DNA from: Brevibacillus brevis
Lineage (GTDB): Bacteria > Bacillota > Bacilli > Brevibacillales > Brevibacillaceae
Direction: 5' to 3'
Assembly (NCBI RefSeq): GCF_022026395.1
Contig: NZ_CP041767.1
Location: 4,460,501 to 4,524,500, forward strand
DNA length: 64,000 nt
The notes under the pieces are model-generated. The model had not been told where the DNA came from, did not search any database, and worked only from the letters and a program-made list of their open reading frames with translations. How positions within the stretch are numbered: position 1 is the first letter of the stretch; every line of letters starts with the position of its first letter. Shown here one piece after another: positions 25,337 through 34,589 of the stretch. The position numbers were made by a program, and so were the translations under genes.

Positions 25337-26503
25337 CTACGCTGATAATTGCTCTTTCTCTTTCTTTAACGAAAACAAACGGATCGCGAGCAACAGTGAC
25401 AGCAACGCAATAACAAATCCCGACCAGCCTAGATGCTCCACAGAGGCGTTGCTGATCACCAGTCCCCCAACCCATGATCCCAAAGCGAAGCCAAATTGAA
25501 TAAAGGATGTATTAATGCCAAGAGCGATATCCGGCGAACGGGGCACCTGAGTAACCAGATATAGCTGTTGGGCCGGAGACGTTGCCCATGTGGCGAGCAT
25601 CCACAGCATGATGATCACGATATGGACAGTTATCACTCCATCCATGACCGAAAGCAAAAGCAGCATGCTTGCCTGAAGGGAGAGTCCAAAATAAATCGAA
25701 AATTTCGGTCCCTTGCGATCTGCGATAACCCCTCCAATTTTCGACCCCATAAAACTGCAAATGCCTGCTAAAAACAGAATCGCGGAAATCTCGGATGCCG
25801 AAAGCTCTGCCCGGGTTAGCAGGAAAGGCGCAATATAAGTAAACACTGTTGAATAAGCGCCGATGTACAACAACGTGATAACAACCGCGGCCAGAATTTT
25901 TTTATTTTTTATAACAGCCAACTGTACCCGCGGTGTTACAGTCTCCTGCGCTTTTATAGGCGGGACTTTTTTATAAATGACAAGCAGCGGAATTAAGCCC
26001 AGCAGTCCAATGAAAATGAACAGCAGTCTCCAGCCAATCGCTTCACTTAAATAAGTGCCAACCGGGAGGCCAAGTACAAGCGAGCTGCTCAATCCCATCA
26101 AAATGATACCGATTGCTCGCCCACGATTGCCCTCTTCAACTAGCTGTGTAGATACCGCCATCGCAACAACAGTAGCAACTCCTCCACTGAGTCCTTGGAT
26201 CATACGTGTAACCAGCATCATCTCAAAGGAAGGACTCACATAGACCAGCCAGTTGCTCAACATAAAAATGCCAAGCATCGTGAGTAATAATTTTTTTCGG
26301 TCAAGATGGATTGTAGCAGCGATGATTATGGGAGCCCCTATTGCCGCAGAAAGGGCAAAAGCAGTGACAAGCAATCCGGCAGACGATGTCGTGACACCCA
26401 GGTCAACTGCCACGATTTGAATAATGCCGCTGATCATATACTCCACCGTCCCAATCAGGAAAACGGCCAAAGCGAGAGTATAGACAACCCATTTATTTCC
26501 CAT
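25337..26503 (-). CDS. MFS efflux transporter (drug/arabinose-efflux type)
   Basis: The 388-residue protein has 12 predicted membrane helices and MFS features: the first helix ends with FLIGTVEYMISGI, typical of the AraJ/YdhP/Cml group, and RMIQGLSGGVATVVAMAV forms the motif C-like region. It likely exports drugs or sugars using the proton gradient. Start MGNKWVVY is chosen because the codons before it belong to the overlapping end of the MerR gene. With the MerR/GyrI-like regulator just upstream the pair resembles BmrR-Bmr or BltR-Blt, suggesting induction by the compounds exported. Confidence 0.87.
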   Translation of the reverse strand: MGNKWVVYTLALAVFLIGTVEYMISGIIQIVAVDLGVTTSSAGLLVTAFALSAAIGAPIIIAATIHLDRKKLLLTMLGIFMLSNWLVYVSPSFEMMLVTRMIQGLSGGVATVVAMAVSTQLVEEGNRGRAIGIILMGLSSSLVLGLPVGTYLSEAIGWRLLFIFIGLLGLIPLLVIYKKVPPIKAQETVTPRVQLAVIKNKKILAAVVITLLYIGAYSTVFTYIAPFLLTRAELSASEISAILFLAGICSFMGSKIGGVIADRKGPKFSIYFGLSLQASMLLLLSVMDGVITVHIVIIMLWMLATWATSPAQQLYLVTQVPRSPDIALGINTSFIQFGFALGSWVGGLVISNASVEHLGWSGFVIALLSLLLAIRLFSLKKEKEQLSA

Positions 26504-27335
26504 GCTCAATTTGCCCCCTTGCTTCAATTGGAATCTGGATTTCTATGAGCTCAACTCCAGGTTCTTCTGATAAGGGAACATAGATTTCTCTGCCGGGCTG
26601 TTCGCTTCGAATACAGTAACCATGCTGTTCAATCCACGTAGCCAGATCCAGGCAAGCTGATTCCTTAAAGGTCGAATCCGAACGAAATAGCAGCGAAGCC
26701 ATTGTCTCGGCAGGCAAGAAGCTTCGTTCCATTTGCTCGGGCAGTGTGACAGAATCTGTTTTAATGGCGTAGCCCACCCCAAATTCGAAAAGCTGATCCT
26801 TTGTTCCGCTTTCCTTCCATAGCACTGTTTTGGGACCAGTCAAGGATGATTTCAGGCTGGCATCAAGCAAACTGTCGAACATTTGAAACAGCCAAGGAAT
26901 ATCTTCAGCAGCACCTCGTGCTGAATAGGAAATCAAGTGCATACTATCTACCTGCTTCAGAACAACCTCTTGCTCCTTCTCGATCCTTCCCTCCCGTTCA
27001 ACAAGCTGCACCCGTTCTTTAATACGGGCAAGCTTTGACATCTCCATCTCCAGCAGGGATTGGATTTCATTTTCTTTGAGCCTCAGCATGCCCCGAATTT
27101 GTTCGGCTGGTATATTCTCATGAAGCAACTGCGCAATCTGCTGCAACGAGAACCCCAATTCTTTGAAGATGACAATTCGATTGATCTGCAGAAGCTGTTC
27201 GGCACAGTAATAACGGTACCCGGTCGTATCATCGATTTTTGCTGGTTTTAGAATCCCAATCTGATCATAATAGCGCAACGTTTGTAACGGAATTCGACTC
27301 AGTCGGGAAAACTCGCTGATTTTGAACAATTCCAC
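26493..27335 (-). CDS. MerR-family regulator with GyrI-like effector domain (BmrR type)
   Basis: The 280-residue protein has an N-terminal MerR DNA-binding domain (FKISEFSRLSRIPLQTLRYYDQIGIL, DDTTGYRYY), a connecting coiled coil (about 75-120) and a C-terminal effector domain of the GyrI-like/BmrR type (from ~125). Such regulators bind hydrophobic cations or drugs. It overlaps the MFS gene by 11 bp. Its promoter has the unusually long -35/-10 spacing MerR activators need, suggesting it activates its own operon. Confidence 0.88.
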   Translation of the reverse strand: MELFKISEFSRLSRIPLQTLRYYDQIGILKPAKIDDTTGYRYYCAEQLLQINRIVIFKELGFSLQQIAQLLHENIPAEQIRGMLRLKENEIQSLLEMEMSKLARIKERVQLVEREGRIEKEQEVVLKQVDSMHLISYSARGAAEDIPWLFQMFDSLLDASLKSSLTGPKTVLWKESGTKDQLFEFGVGYAIKTDSVTLPEQMERSFLPAETMASLLFRSDSTFKESACLDLATWIEQHGYCIRSEQPGREIYVPLSEEPGVELIEIQIPIEARGQIEHGK

Positions 27336-27361
27336 ACCTTCTCTCCCATTATTTCGATCCG

Positions 27362-27393
27362 AGTATAAACCTTCTAGTCGAGTATAAAGTCAA
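27362..27393 (-). promoter_or_regulatory. MerR-type promoter with long spacer
   Basis: TTGACT (27388-27393) and TATACT (27362-27367) are 20 bp apart (19 if read TTATAC). TTTATACTCG occurs twice, 21 bp apart, across it. Such spacing is the mark of MerR-activated promoters. Confidence 0.6.
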
Positions 27394-27424
27394 GAACTTC
27401 CTTTCATACGCCAAAGGCGTTTCT

Positions 27425-27462
27425 ACAAAAAAACCGCCCAGATCCTTTTCGAATCTGGGCAG
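27425..27462 (-). terminator. terminator of the DEAD-box helicase gene
   Basis: GCCCAGAT / ATCTGGGC stem region followed by GGTTTTTTT on the minus strand. Confidence 0.85.
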
Positions 27463-27474
27463 CCTCTTCATTTC

Positions 27475-28956
27475 TTATCTTCCTCTTGATTTCCCGGCAG
27501 ATTGACTAAACGGTCTTCCACCCTTGGCAGAGCGAGCTGCTCCACCTTTCCCTGCTTTTTTGGCATCGGCAGGCTTAGCAGATTTACCCGCTTTGCGTGC
27601 TGCAATTGCTTCTGCCTTCTTGCGATTTTTCTCATACTGGGTCTGCATTTCACCCAGTTCACGCGCCATCTTCTTTTTGTAGCCTGGTTTTACCTTCGTC
27701 TTTTTCTTCAAGGCTTCACGTACAGGAGAGAACTCTTTGTCTTTTTCCTTCTGTTGCTCTTTCGCCTGTTGCGCCCGCAGCTCAATGAAATGAGCTTCCC
27801 GTTCTTCCGCACGTTCACGGCGACCCGCATCCAGATGGCGACCTACCTGCAAAATTCTTTCCTCGATCGATGCCTTCGTGGCTTTGGCAAAACGCCCCAT
27901 CAAATTCTTCTGACGAGGAGAGATGAGGGAGATGGCTTTTCCTTTTTGTCCCGCACGACCCGTACGCCCAACGCGGTGAATGTAACTGTCCACGTCATTC
28001 GGCAAATCGTAGTTGATGACATGTGTTACGCCTTCTACGTCGAGTCCACGAGCTGCGATATCTGTCGCGATCAAGTATTGGAAACGAATCTCACGGAATT
28101 GCTTCATCAGTTGTTCCCGCTTGTTTTGAGACAAATCACCGTACAGTGCTTTCGCAGCGAGGCCATTTTCCTGCAATCGGGCTGTAAGCTGCTGCACACG
28201 AACTTGCGTATTGGCAAACACGATAGTCAAGAACGGCTGCTCCTGCTCCAGCACATCGACGAGAGCGTCCGTCTTATCGCTTTGGTTCACCACATAGTAA
28301 AATTGTTCAATGCGCTCCACAGTCTTCTGCTTGCCCTCGATCTTGATATGCGGTGGCTGCTTCATGAAGCGGTGCGCCAGTCTTTTCACCAAATCAGGCA
28401 TCGTAGCAGAGAACAACAGCACTTGACGCTGGGAAGGCGTGTGGACGATCACTTGCTCCACATCTTCCAAGAAGCCCATTTCCATCATTTTATCTGCTTC
28501 ATCCAGCACTAGTGTAGAGATGCGTCCGAAATGGAGCGATCCACGCTTCATATGATCCAGCACGCGCCCTGGTGTTCCGACTACAACATGAACCGTTTCT
28601 TTCAGTTTACTCAGTTGCTTGTCGATATCCGTTCCACCGTGCAGAGACAGCACGTTTACATTCAGGTGCTTACCCAGCTTTTCTACTTCTTTTGCAATCT
28701 GAATGGAAAGCTCACGTGTCGGGGTGAGGATGAGCGCTTGAATGTCGCGTTTTCCCTCTTCCAATGCGTTGAGGATCGGCAGCATGAATGCAGCTGTTTT
28801 TCCCGTACCTGTCTGAGCTTGTCCGATCAGATCTTTGCCTTCCATAATGAGAGGAATGGCTTCCTCTTGAATGTGTGTCGGTTCTTTATAATACAGGTCT
28901 TGAATCCCTTGCATCAGCTCCGGACGAAAACCAAAAGACGCAAACGATTTTGCCAT
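27475..28956 (-). CDS. DEAD-box RNA helicase
   Basis: The 493-residue protein has all core helicase motifs: Q motif (FRPELMQGIQ...PTHIQEEAIP), motif I AQTGTGKT (47-54), PTRELSIQ, TPGR, DEAD (152-155), SAT (183-185), ARGLDVEGV and HRVGRTGRAG. A long basic, Lys/Ala/Arg-rich tail (about 370-493) is typical of CshA/DbpA-like cold-shock helicases and probably binds RNA. It remodels RNA in ribosome assembly or decay. A ~135-nt leader follows its promoter, as in other cold-shock helicase genes. The ATG after GGAAGTGGAAG is chosen; a GTG 9 bp upstream overlaps the ribosome binding site. Confidence 0.92.
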   Translation of the reverse strand: MAKSFASFGFRPELMQGIQDLYYKEPTHIQEEAIPLIMEGKDLIGQAQTGTGKTAAFMLPILNALEEGKRDIQALILTPTRELSIQIAKEVEKLGKHLNVNVLSLHGGTDIDKQLSKLKETVHVVVGTPGRVLDHMKRGSLHFGRISTLVLDEADKMMEMGFLEDVEQVIVHTPSQRQVLLFSATMPDLVKRLAHRFMKQPPHIKIEGKQKTVERIEQFYYVVNQSDKTDALVDVLEQEQPFLTIVFANTQVRVQQLTARLQENGLAAKALYGDLSQNKREQLMKQFREIRFQYLIATDIAARGLDVEGVTHVINYDLPNDVDSYIHRVGRTGRAGQKGKAISLISPRQKNLMGRFAKATKASIEERILQVGRHLDAGRRERAEEREAHFIELRAQQAKEQQKEKDKEFSPVREALKKKTKVKPGYKKKMARELGEMQTQYEKNRKKAEAIAARKAGKSAKPADAKKAGKGGAARSAKGGRPFSQSAGKSRGR

Positions 28957-29091
28957 AACTTCCACTTCCTTTCACAAGCGATCCGATTCGTACACCATAA
29001 CTGCATGGACAGTGAATGCGATAAAATCGGCTCTCATCAATCAAAATTCATCCTAGGCAGGTTGTTGCCCTTGCGAAATCCTATCCTACCT

Positions 29092-29120
29092 ATACTAAAG
29101 GAGTCCTTTCGAAAAAACAA
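29092..29120 (-). promoter_or_regulatory. probable promoter of the DEAD-box gene
   Basis: TTGTTT (29115-29120), 17-nt spacer, TAGTAT (29092-29097) on the minus strand. Of the 318-bp divergent region 28957-29274 it is the only clear signal; no ECF-type promoter for the sigma gene could be picked out. Confidence 0.45.
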
Positions 29121-29274
29121 CTAAACCGTTCAACTCCCGGGTATTTTTCTTCAAGTCTCGCGACGATGAAGCAAGCCTAGCCGAAATTTTTGCTTACATA
29201 ATGTGACCATGTATCGATTTCGCTGATCTAATTACTGTCAATGTGAAAAACCAACACAGAAAGGAGTGAAAAAG

Positions 29275-29808
29275 GTGAATCTAAGAGAACAGGTTCTCCT
29301 GGCAAAGCAAGGAGATCGCGAAGCTTTTATCGCTGTTGTCAAACAAGTGGAGAGCTCCTTGTACCATACGGCTAAATCCATCCTGAAAAAAGAGGAAGAT
29401 ATTGCGGATGCTCTCCAGGAAACCATTTTAAAAGCATATAAATCGCTGCATTCACTTCGTGAGCCCCAATTTTTCAAGACATGGATGTTCCGAATTTTGA
29501 TCAATGAATGCAACAAGATAGTAGCAAATCGCTCCCGTAACGTTCTCGTGGATGAATTCCCTACCCAATTGTCACTCTCACCGAAAGACGAACATATTGA
29601 TCTGCGGGACGCCGTTGAGAGGTTGGATGAACAGCAGCGCCTTGTTATTGTGCTTCACTATTTTGAAGACATGCCTTTAAGACAAGTAGCAGAGGTACTG
29701 GAAATTTCGGAGAGTGCCGCGAAAATGCGACTCAGTCGGGCACGGAACAACTTGATGGAGAAATTAACTACATTTCGGGAAGGGAAGATACATTATGGAT
29801 CAATCTAA
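29275..29808 (+). CDS. ECF-subfamily RNA polymerase sigma factor
   Basis: The 177-residue protein has sigma region 2 (SILKKEEDIADALQETILKAY, FKTWMFRILINECNK) and region 4 (LDEQQRLVIVLHYFEDMPLRQVAEVLEISESAAKMRLSRA). The GTG at 29275 is chosen since AAGGAG (29261-29266) then sits 8 nt away; a GTG at 29266 overlaps that site. It overlaps the following gene, a single-pass membrane protein with DUF4179, by 14 bp. That neighbour is very likely its anti-sigma factor, so the sigma would be released by an envelope signal. Confidence 0.92.
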   Translation: MNLREQVLLAKQGDREAFIAVVKQVESSLYHTAKSILKKEEDIADALQETILKAYKSLHSLREPQFFKTWMFRILINECNKIVANRSRNVLVDEFPTQLSLSPKDEHIDLRDAVERLDEQQRLVIVLHYFEDMPLRQVAEVLEISESAAKMRLSRARNNLMEKLTTFREGKIHYGSI

Positions 29809-30907
29809 ATTCGATTTCGAACTAAAAGAGTACAAACGTTCAAAGGAAACGATGATGTCACCATTGGTACGAGCACGACTGGATGAAACATACGCTGCAC
29901 TCCCAGAAATGTCTCGCGATCGAAAAGTCCAACGATCACGCAAGGCACCTTATGTTGCGGCCGCCGCAGTCATTCTGGGTGCAACTGTATTCACCTCCGG
30001 TTTTATCTCGCCGGTCATGGCGCAATCGATTAAACAGATCCCAGTGGTGGGGAGTCTCTTTAGCTTAATCGAGGCGGACCTCGGCTTACGAGCTGCAGGC
30101 GAACAAGGTCTTTCTTCCAAGGTGAACAAGAGTATTTCTCATCAGGACATGAAGCTCGAGGTAACGGAGACCGTCTTCGACGGAACACGCGCTGTCTACC
30201 TACTCAGTGTAACGGCTCCAAACCTGAAGGACGGCATGTTTGATACGGGAAAAGAGGTTGTCAAACTCAGTGACGCTATCGAGAATGTCACTTTTAGTAT
30301 CGATGGAAAAGGTCAAGATGCCCCAGATAGTTTGGTATCTGGCGGTGGTTTTTTCTCCTCTGCTGGCGAATCGCACCCAAACATGCTTGTCTTCGAAGAA
30401 ATTTTGAAGACACCTGACCACAATTCAACAGGCAAGATTCCAGACTCTTTCCAAGCGGAAGTGGTTGTTAAGCTTGCTGGAATTGATCAAACCTTCAAGC
30501 TGGACATTCCGTTCCAAAAAGCGACAAGCAACACCATCCAGCTAAAACCGAATGCTGTTCAATCAAACGATGGGATTTCTTTCGAAGTATCCGAGGTCAA
30601 TGTGACGCCAGTGACGACGCGCTTGTTGTATTCGGTCAAACTGGATGGCGAGACATCAGATAAGTCCATCAGAGCTGCCCTGTTTGACGACCAAGGTCGT
30701 CAACTGACATCCCTCCACGGAGAAGGGGAACAACGCAAGGATAGCACTCTCACATTTGACGCCCGCTATGCTTCTGAACAAGGACAGCCGAAGTATTTCA
30801 TAATCAAGCCTTTTGTCGTAAAAGATCATTTCGCTGAAACAGTCACAGACGATCAGTTTATTAAGGGTCTGGAAATAAAGGTAGACCTCCCCGAGCAGAA
30901 CAAGTAA
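29795..30907 (+). CDS. membrane anti-sigma factor with DUF4179-type extracellular region
   Basis: The 370-residue protein has a short cytosolic part (~1-50), one membrane segment (APYVAAAAVILGATVFTSGFI, about 51-71) and a large extracellular region starting with the DUF4179-like IPVVGSLFSLIEADLGLRAA, followed by beta-rich sequence. It overlaps the ECF sigma gene and should hold that sigma inactive. A paralogous pair lies at 44245-45838. A strong terminator follows. Confidence 0.85.
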   Translation: MDQSKFDFELKEYKRSKETMMSPLVRARLDETYAALPEMSRDRKVQRSRKAPYVAAAAVILGATVFTSGFISPVMAQSIKQIPVVGSLFSLIEADLGLRAAGEQGLSSKVNKSISHQDMKLEVTETVFDGTRAVYLLSVTAPNLKDGMFDTGKEVVKLSDAIENVTFSIDGKGQDAPDSLVSGGGFFSSAGESHPNMLVFEEILKTPDHNSTGKIPDSFQAEVVVKLAGIDQTFKLDIPFQKATSNTIQLKPNAVQSNDGISFEVSEVNVTPVTTRLLYSVKLDGETSDKSIRAALFDDQGRQLTSLHGEGEQRKDSTLTFDARYASEQGQPKYFIIKPFVVKDHFAETVTDDQFIKGLEIKVDLPEQNK

Positions 30908-30914
30908 CCAAACG

Positions 30915-30957
30915 AAACCCTCCCCAATGCATTCACACCTTGAATGGGGAGGGTTTT
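30915..30957. terminator. bidirectional terminator between anti-sigma and M42 genes
   Basis: AACCCTCCCCA / TGGGGAGGGTT perfect stem, TTTT on the + side; it also lies 13 bp beyond the M42 stop on the other strand. Confidence 0.85.
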
Positions 30958-30969
30958 GCTTTCCTTACC

Positions 30970-32046
30970 TTATCTGTCTATCAATTGTTGTACTGTTTCC
31001 TTATCGAGCTTCTTGATAACAGCTGTCAGCAGCTGGGCAGCCTGCTCGAAATCGCTTTTGGACATAATCGCATTATGGCTGTGAATATACCGTGTCGCAA
31101 AACCGACGACAATCGACGGGCAGCCAATGCCGCTTGTATGGAATTTTGCGGCGTCTGTCCCGCCTCCAGCGAGTGCATCCACCTGGATATTGATGCCGAG
31201 CTCCTCTGCTGTGTCGAATACGAGATCGCGCAATCCGGTATGCGGAATCATCGTAGCATCAAATAACATGACGAGCGGACCGTCCCCCACATTGCAGGTC
31301 ATCGGATACGATTCATTCCCAGGAGTGTCATATGCGAGTCCAACATCAACAGCAAAAGCAATATCCGGTTCAACCAGCCTCGCTACTGTGCCAGCACCGC
31401 GAGTTCCGACTTCCTCCTGCACAGTTGCACCGGCGTATACCACATTCGGATGCTCTTCCTTCTGTAAACGTTTCAGTACTTCGATTGCCAGCGCACACCC
31501 CGCACGATTATCGAGTGCCTTTGCTACCCACAGCTCACCGTCGCGCATGGTCGTAAAATCACTGTCAGGAACAATCCAATCACCTGGGCGAACACCCATT
31601 TCCTTCGCATCTGCTTCATCTTTTGCCCCGATATCAATGTACAGCTCCTTGAGCTTCATGACCTTTTCCCGTTCTTCTTTTTCCAGCGCGTGTGGTGCCT
31701 TAGAACCAATGAGTCCCAGATACTCACCTTTGCGTGTCTTGACCTTCACACGATGTGAGAGCATATTGTGCGTCCACCATCCGCCAAGCTGGATGAAACG
31801 CAAGTACCCTTTTGGCGTGATATGCGTCACCATGAACCCTACTTCATCCAAATGTCCCGCGAGCAAAATTTTCGGGCCGTTTTCTGCACCCGTCTTCTTT
31901 CCGAGTACCCCACCCAGCCGATCCTTTACCAACTCGTCGCTGAGAGGCTGCAAGTACTCCTCCATCTTCACCCTGACTTCGCGCTCGTGCCCAGGTACTC
32001 CGTCCGTTTCCGTCAAATCCTTGATCAATTTCGTAAGATCGTCCAT
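30970..32046 (-). CDS. M42-family metallo-aminopeptidase (YsdC/FrvX type)
   Basis: The 358-residue protein has the M42 metal and catalytic residues in sequence: AGHLDEVGFM (metal His/Asp), KALDNRAG (bridging Asp), ATVQEEVGTRGA (catalytic Glu pair), AVDVGLAYD and RYIHSHN. These enzymes form large cobalt- or zinc-dependent tetrahedral particles that trim peptides in the cytosol. Two adjacent ATGs (32047-32049 and 32044-32046) follow AAGGAG; the second has the better spacing. It ends beside a convergent terminator shared with the anti-sigma gene. Confidence 0.9.
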   Translation of the reverse strand: MDDLTKLIKDLTETDGVPGHEREVRVKMEEYLQPLSDELVKDRLGGVLGKKTGAENGPKILLAGHLDEVGFMVTHITPKGYLRFIQLGGWWTHNMLSHRVKVKTRKGEYLGLIGSKAPHALEKEEREKVMKLKELYIDIGAKDEADAKEMGVRPGDWIVPDSDFTTMRDGELWVAKALDNRAGCALAIEVLKRLQKEEHPNVVYAGATVQEEVGTRGAGTVARLVEPDIAFAVDVGLAYDTPGNESYPMTCNVGDGPLVMLFDATMIPHTGLRDLVFDTAEELGINIQVDALAGGGTDAAKFHTSGIGCPSIVVGFATRYIHSHNAIMSKSDFEQAAQLLTAVIKKLDKETVQQLIDR

Positions 32047-32260
32047 CATTTATCTCCTTTTCGATACTGACATATTCCCATATGAGTTCGAGAAACCGCC
32101 TACAGAATCCTTTCATTTCCAAATTGCCTACACCCTACTTATGATTGTTCCCCCAACCCCTGTCCCGAATGCGCCCGAGTACTTCTTATGCTGTCACATT
32201 TGAGTGGGTTGCCTTCGCAGCATTTCCCAAAGTCTTTTGTCTCGCCTGATTCAGCAAAAA

Positions 32261-32293
32261 TAAAAAAACGGCTGGCGCTTTGTACCAGCCGTT
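32261..32293 (-). terminator. terminator of the relQ-pepV operon
   Basis: AACGGCTGG / CCAGCCGTT perfect stem with a 9-nt loop then a 7-T run on the minus strand. Confidence 0.88.
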
Positions 32294-32301
32294 TGCTATT
32301 T

Positions 32302-33738
32302 CTACTTCGCTAATTCATAGATCGCTTGCGCGTAAATCGCGGTCGCTTTGATCAGGTCATCCACGAAAATATATTCATCTCGCTGGTGTGCACTGTCAGG
32401 ACGCCCTGGGAAAAGCGGTCCGAATGCTACCCCAACATCCAATGAACGGCCGTAGGTAGCGCCGCCAATGGCAATGATGCCAGCTTCCTCGCCTGTTTGT
32501 TCTGTATACACGCGTTGCAGTGTCGTCACCAAAGGGTGATTTGGATCGACGCGGTGCGGTGTCAGGTGCTCAGCCACTTCGAGCGAAAATGCCCCTTCGC
32601 TGAATCGTTCAGCCAGAACAGCCGACCATTTTTCGAAGGAAACAGAATGTGGGTAACGGATATTCAGACGGAAAAGCGCATCCTGCTTTTCATCATACTC
32701 GATCACACCTGTGTTCAGTGTGAGCGCACCCATTTCTTCATCATCATGCGCGATGCCAAGCTCTTCCCCGTAGTGTTGCTTGTGCAAATAACGATCAGCC
32801 AAACTTACAAATGCAGCTCCGCGTTCATCCAGGGACAAGGTGCACAAAAAGTGAATGAGCTCGGTACCCGCGTTGACGCCTTTGCTCGGATCCATTCCGT
32901 GAACCGAGACGCCCTCCATGTGCAGCACTACGAGACCGTCCTGCTCCTCCGCCTTGCCTTTCAAGCCAGTTGTATCCAAGTGCTGGCGATAACTTTGTGC
33001 AATCGCCTCACTATTCAAACCGATTGGCGCAAGTGTTGCTACAGCCTTGTCTGGAACCATGTTCATCCGCAAGCCAGCCTGTAAGGAAACGAGCTTTGCC
33101 TCCACGTTTTCCGCTACAGGCATTCCGAGGCTTTGGAAGGAGTCAAGCGTCTGACGCAACGACAGATCAGTCAAGCCTTTTTCCGCATAGATCAGCGGGA
33201 AGTCTGCATCCGGCGTAAAGCCCATCGTCGGCATTTCTTCCGTTTCAAAATACGTGTTCACACATTGCCAGCTCGATTCTTCATCCGTACCGAAAATAAA
33301 GCGCACGCGCTTCGAGAGCGGCAATCCCAGCTCCATCACGATCTTCGCGGCGAAAATGGCAGCCATCGTCGGGCCCTTGTCATCAATCGCTCCACGAGCC
33401 ACGATGCGTCCATCCACGATCTCGGCTGCATACGGTGGCGTACTCCAGCCATCGCCTTCCGGTACGACATCGACATGGCTCAGAATGCCGATCAATTCCT
33501 CGCCTTGCCCGAATTCAGCATGCCCTGCATAGCCGCGGACGTCTTTGGTTGTCATGCCTGCCTTTTCACACACGTCTAGCGCAAAGTCAAGCGCTTGCCG
33601 AATCCCTTCTCCAAAAGGGGCCCCTTCCCGTGCGGACTCAGGGTCCAATACGCTCTTTATTTGCAAAAATTGTTGCGTTGTCGCAATCAGTTCTTCCTTG
33701 CGTTTATTTGTTTCTTCCAGCCAATTAACGCTTGTCAT
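32302..33738 (-). CDS. pepV: dipeptidase PepV (M20 family)
   Basis: The 478-residue protein carries the M20 metal sites: GILSHVDVVPEG (His/Asp), RGAIDDKGP (bridging Asp), FGTDEESSW (catalytic and metal Glu), FTPDADFP, and a C-terminal His region near SAHQRDEY. PepV releases amino acids from dipeptides in the cytosol. Its start codon lies inside the 3' end of the relQ-like gene (14-bp overlap), so the two are coupled. Length fits the family. Confidence 0.92.
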   Translation of the reverse strand: MTSVNWLEETNKRKEELIATTQQFLQIKSVLDPESAREGAPFGEGIRQALDFALDVCEKAGMTTKDVRGYAGHAEFGQGEELIGILSHVDVVPEGDGWSTPPYAAEIVDGRIVARGAIDDKGPTMAAIFAAKIVMELGLPLSKRVRFIFGTDEESSWQCVNTYFETEEMPTMGFTPDADFPLIYAEKGLTDLSLRQTLDSFQSLGMPVAENVEAKLVSLQAGLRMNMVPDKAVATLAPIGLNSEAIAQSYRQHLDTTGLKGKAEEQDGLVVLHMEGVSVHGMDPSKGVNAGTELIHFLCTLSLDERGAAFVSLADRYLHKQHYGEELGIAHDDEEMGALTLNTGVIEYDEKQDALFRLNIRYPHSVSFEKWSAVLAERFSEGAFSLEVAEHLTPHRVDPNHPLVTTLQRVYTEQTGEEAGIIAIGGATYGRSLDVGVAFGPLFPGRPDSAHQRDEYIFVDDLIKATAIYAQAIYELAK

Positions 33739-34456
33739 CCTCTTCTACAGTCCCCTCACTTATACTTCCTTCGTCCATTGCCGCATCGACGTCGAGATCC
33801 AGCTCCACCAGCGATAACAATGACTCCATCGGCACTTCTTTTTTCGTAAACTCTGCTTGGGCGTCTTTAATTTCGTCCCGGATATTGTTCATTTCGCTAT
33901 CCAGCTTGTAGGACGCCTTGGCAGCCTCAAACAATCTTTGCCGTATATCAGATGGGATAATTCCCTCGTATTTATAATTCAGCGAGTGCTCAATCGTCGC
34001 CCAAAAATTCATTCCCAACGTGCGAATCTGAATTTCTACCGGAATGGTCACTTGTCCACCCGCCATCATGATCGGATACTCCACAGCAAGGTGATAGCCG
34101 CGGTAGCCGCTTTCTTTTGGGGTAGAAACATAATCCTTCTCCAAATAGACACGCATGTCTCCGCGATTGCGGATCATCTCTACGACTGCCGGTATATCAT
34201 CAATAAACTGACAAATGACGCGGATGCCTGCGATATCGCGAATTTCCCAGCAGATATTCTCATCAATCGGAAACTGCAAGCGGTTTGCCTTGTTGTAAAT
34301 ACTCGGGATCGATTTGACCCTGCCTACCGCAAACTCAATCGGTGAATGCTCCTTGCGTTTGCGCAGCTCGTTACGGATATTTTTAATTTTGACTTTGATT
34401 TCTTCTACAGCTTGTTCGAACGGTAGCAGATATAGTTCCCAATCTAGTTTGTGCAC
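33725..34456 (-). CDS. relQ: small alarmone synthetase RelQ (YjbM/SasB type)
   Basis: The 243-residue protein makes (p)ppGpp from ATP and GDP/GTP. It closely resembles B. subtilis YjbM: MHKLDWELYLLPFEQAVEEI, RDIAGIRVICQFIDDIP, KESGYRGYHLAVEYP and EIQIRTLGMNFWATIEHSLNYKY. There is no HD hydrolase domain. About 30 acidic residues at the C-terminus exceed YjbM. It is the first gene of an operon with pepV, which links alarmone synthesis and dipeptide use by context only. Confidence 0.92.
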   Translation of the reverse strand: MHKLDWELYLLPFEQAVEEIKVKIKNIRNELRKRKEHSPIEFAVGRVKSIPSIYNKANRLQFPIDENICWEIRDIAGIRVICQFIDDIPAVVEMIRNRGDMRVYLEKDYVSTPKESGYRGYHLAVEYPIMMAGGQVTIPVEIQIRTLGMNFWATIEHSLNYKYEGIIPSDIRQRLFEAAKASYKLDSEMNNIRDEIKDAQAEFTKKEVPMESLLSLVELDLDVDAAMDEGSISEGTVEEDDKR

Positions 34457-34534
34457 GCTTACGTCCCTCCGGCTTGAAACTCTCCATCGTCCTTATCATT
34501 CAACATTTTGTGTGAGATATCCTTCCAAAATACA

Positions 34535-34586
34535 AAAAGAGACGGGAGAAAAGGCAGTTGTCACCGGCCTTTGCTCCGTCCCTCTT
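34535..34586 (-). terminator. terminator of the large chemoreceptor gene
   Basis: Long imperfect hairpin (GAGGGACGGAG ... CTCCCGTCTC with AAAGGC/GCCTTT inside) followed by TTTTTGT on the minus strand. Confidence 0.8.
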
Positions 34587-34589
34587 TTC

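Noticed and set aside
25173..25475. 100-codon minus-strand frame downstream of the MFS gene
   Set aside because: Its last ~45 residues (KIICATEKTKEIVRQFF region) look protein-like, so a remnant is possible, but it has no start codon or ribosome binding site outside the MFS gene and I recognise no family.
31127..32203. 358-codon open frame on the + strand
   Set aside because: It is antisense to the M42 aminopeptidase, whose catalytic motifs are complete; the Ser/Pro-rich translation is typical of a shadow frame.
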